Source of the DNA: Sulfurovum sp.
Lineage (GTDB): Bacteria; Campylobacterota; Campylobacteria; Campylobacterales; Sulfurovaceae
DNA: 6,988 nucleotides
NCBI GenBank assembly: GCA_026984165.1
Contig: JALSSQ010000317.1
Coordinates: 1 to 6,988, forward strand
Reading direction: 5' to 3'
The notes beneath the pieces are model-generated. The model did no database searches, was not told where the DNA came from, and worked only from the letters and a program-made list of their open reading frames with translations. The position numbers and the translations under genes are program-made. This document shows positions 6,122 through 6,988 of the stretch, one piece after another. Within the stretch, counting starts at the first letter, position 1. Each line of letters begins with the position of its first letter.

Positions 6122-6337
6122 ATGAAAAAGTTAATTTTTTCTTCACTAGTAGGGTTAGCACTTGTAGCTTTTACAGGATGTACCACAGGAAATGATGCAG
6201 AAGCAGCTAAGTGCCAATCAGGTAAATGTGATGGTGCTAAAAAATGTCAAGCAAGCGGGAAATGTGGTGACGCTAAAAAAGTAGCCAAAAAATGTGCCTC
6301 TGCTAAAAAATGCTCATCAGCAAAATGTGGTAAATAA
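6122..6337 (+). CDS. Small Lys/Cys-rich repeat lipoprotein (HvfA/bufferin-like precursor candidate)
   Basis: A 71-residue protein with a lipoprotein signal (MKKL, hydrophobic core, lipobox FTGC), giving a lipidated N-terminal Cys20. The mature part of 52 residues has seven further cysteines (31, 36, 42, 48, 58, 64, 69) and many lysines, and almost no hydrophobic residues. The cysteines alternate between [SA][GA]KC[GD] motifs (SGKCDG, SGKCGD, SAKCGK) and AKKC motifs (KKCQA, KKCAS, KKCSS). The first type recalls the EGKCG repeats of HvfA, a peptide whose cysteines are modified by an MNIO (DUF692) enzyme to bind copper. The next gene is HvfX-like, which supports this. If unmodified it would still be a plausible periplasmic metal-binding or thiol buffer lipoprotein. 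Start is secure: AGGAG 6 bases upstream. A strong hairpin follows the stop. Family assignment is inference. Confidence 0.8.
   Translation: MKKLIFSSLVGLALVAFTGCTTGNDAEAAKCQSGKCDGAKKCQASGKCGDAKKVAKKCASAKKCSSAKCGK
6236..6312 (+). repeat. Short A6-containing direct repeats inside the Cys-rich lipoprotein gene
   Basis: GCTAAAAAATG occurs at 6236-6246 and 6302-6312, with near copies GCTAAAAAAG at 6272-6281 and GCCAAAAAATG at 6284-6294. They encode the AKK(C) units and suggest growth of the gene by internal duplication. Confidence 0.6.
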
Positions 6338-6347
6338 ATTACCTAAT

Positions 6348-6378
6348 GTTCCTAAGAAAAACACTTTTTCTTAGGAAC
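6348..6378 (+). terminator. Long perfect hairpin after the lipoprotein gene (terminator)
   Basis: GTTCCTAAGAAAAA (6348-6361) and TTTTTCTTAGGAAC (6365-6378) form a perfect 14-bp inverted repeat with a 3-base centre, 10 bases after the stop. The T-run is inside the 3' arm and the following sequence is only moderately T-rich (TCTTCATTTG). It is likely an intrinsic terminator or a stabilising 3' end that separates the abundant small lipoprotein message from the DoxX gene. Confidence 0.75.
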
Positions 6379-6475
6379 TCTTCATTTGTCTATATTCTAT
6401 ACTTACTCTTATTTATTGCTTCTCTACTATATTTTCTTCTCCAATAAAAAACATATTTTTGTATTAAAAAATTAC

Positions 6476-6530
6476 ACATATAGTACACGCCTAACCTACT
6501 ATACTTTGACCTGTAACACAAACATATAGT
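6476..6530 (+). promoter_or_regulatory. Candidate promoter and repeat motifs upstream of the DoxX gene
   Basis: TATACT (6500-6505) is the best -10 box, with start near 6512; no good -35 is visible. ACATATAGT is present twice (6476-6484 and 6522-6530), and TACTATA (6497-6503) is the reverse complement of TATAGTA (6479-6485), overlapping the -10. These could be operator half-sites, but the region is AT-rich and chance is possible. The rest of the gap (6381-6475) is T-rich with nothing recognisable. Confidence 0.35.
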
Positions 6531-6545
6531 TGAAAAGGAGTTACC

Positions 6546-6983
6546 ATGTTAAGAAGTATTTACACTACGAGTAAAAACATTTTGAGCAACGGACAAAGTG
6601 TTTCATTGTTTCTTGCTAGACTGGCAGTTGCTTATGGATTTTATGAGCCTGCTACGATGAAATGGGCAGACATCGGTGCCATCGCAGAATGGTTTGGCTC
6701 GATGGGCATACCATTTCCCACACTCAATGCCTACATGGCAGCAAGTACAGAAGCTTTAGGTGTTGTACTCTTAACATTGGGGCTTTTTACAAGGCTCATT
6801 TCCATTCCTCTTATTGTAGTTATGATTGTGGCTATTGTCACTGTACATTTACCACATGGTTTCTCTGCAGGAGACAATGGATTTGAAATTCCGTTATACT
6901 ATATGTTGTTTTTAGCCCTCTTTGCTTCACTAGGAGCCGGAAAACTAAGCTTAGATTACCTCTTATTTGGTGAAGAGCAATAA
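6546..6983 (+). CDS. DoxX-family membrane protein, HvfX/BufD-like
   Basis: A 145-residue inner-membrane protein with about four hydrophobic segments (roughly 18-33, 61-82, 85-101, 115-131). Family features are LARLAVAYGFYEP in the first helix, the block EWFGSMGIPFP (48-58), STEALGVVLLTLGLFTR (67-83) and the third-helix end VAIVTVH (95-101) followed by His104. This pattern is closest, from memory, to the DoxX subgroup called HvfX (also BufD/GigT) found with copper-binding modified-peptide operons, rather than to DoxX of thiosulfate:quinone oxidoreductase. Its biochemical role there is not well defined. Start is secure: AAGGAG 5 bases before ATG. It follows the Cys-rich lipoprotein gene by 208 bases with its own probable promoter. 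The window ends 5 bases after its stop, so the next gene is unseen. Subgroup assignment is inference and would need a profile search. Confidence 0.85.
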   Translation: MLRSIYTTSKNILSNGQSVSLFLARLAVAYGFYEPATMKWADIGAIAEWFGSMGIPFPTLNAYMAASTEALGVVLLTLGLFTRLISIPLIVVMIVAIVTVHLPHGFSAGDNGFEIPLYYMLFLALFASLGAGKLSLDYLLFGEEQ

Positions 6984-6988
6984 AGATA

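Noticed and set aside
6122..6337. Metallothionein
   Set aside because: The lipobox, the regular K-C-G spacing and the DoxX neighbour fit an exported lipoprotein; cytosolic bacterial metallothioneins have no signal sequence.
6348..6378. Mobile element end or REP-like element
   Set aside because: Only one copy is present, and position just after a stop codon fits a terminator better.
1..6988. CRISPR array, insertion sequence, prophage or attachment site at the tRNA cluster
   Set aside because: No regular spaced repeats, transposase, integrase or duplicated tRNA 3' end is present.

Overview
The window is AT-rich and densely packed, and looks like the chromosome of a free-living member of the Campylobacterota (Sulfurovum/Sulfurimonas-like). 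This is an inference from protein character, base composition, and a two-gene GMC oxidoreductase / 'gluconate dehydrogenase subunit 3' unit of the kind known in Campylobacter. No marker gene here fixes the genus.

Layout: (1) 1-408 (+) is the 3' part of a group II truncated hemoglobin gene that enters from the left. (2) 420-850 (-) is a four-gene tRNA operon, transcribed Gly(GCC)-Leu(TAA)-Cys(GCA)-Ser(TGA). Every gene encodes its CCA end, and a near-consensus sigma-70 promoter precedes the cluster. (3) 1043-2731 (+) is ilvD, dihydroxyacid dehydratase of branched-chain amino acid synthesis. It starts at TTG, and its extended -10 promoter lies back-to-back with the tRNA promoter. (4) 2785-3639 (-) is a secreted LysM + NlpC/P60 cell-wall hydrolase with a very basic linker, also with a TTG start. 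(5) 3806-5988 (-) is a two-gene operon: a Tat-signal small subunit (gluconate 2-dehydrogenase subunit 3 family) followed, at the stop/start junction, by a GMC flavoprotein with a three-cysteine cluster. The flavoprotein lacks the usual catalytic His and Asn/His. (6) 6122-6337 (+) is a small Lys/Cys-rich lipoprotein with repeated K-C-G type motifs. (7) 6546-6983 (+) is a DoxX-family membrane protein whose sequence resembles the HvfX/BufD/GigT branch linked to copper-binding, post-translationally modified peptides.

The most interesting part is the right end. A Cys/Lys repeat lipoprotein followed by an HvfX-like DoxX protein looks like the start of a metal-buffering peptide locus of the HvfA/bufferin (MNIO, DUF692) kind. 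The precursor here would be a lipoprotein, and the expected DUF692/DUF2063 maturases are not in the window. The window ends five bases after the DoxX stop, so the prediction is testable just downstream. The lipoprotein and the GMC operon are divergent, and a 36-bp imperfect inverted repeat sits midway between their candidate -10 boxes, which suggests a shared regulator.
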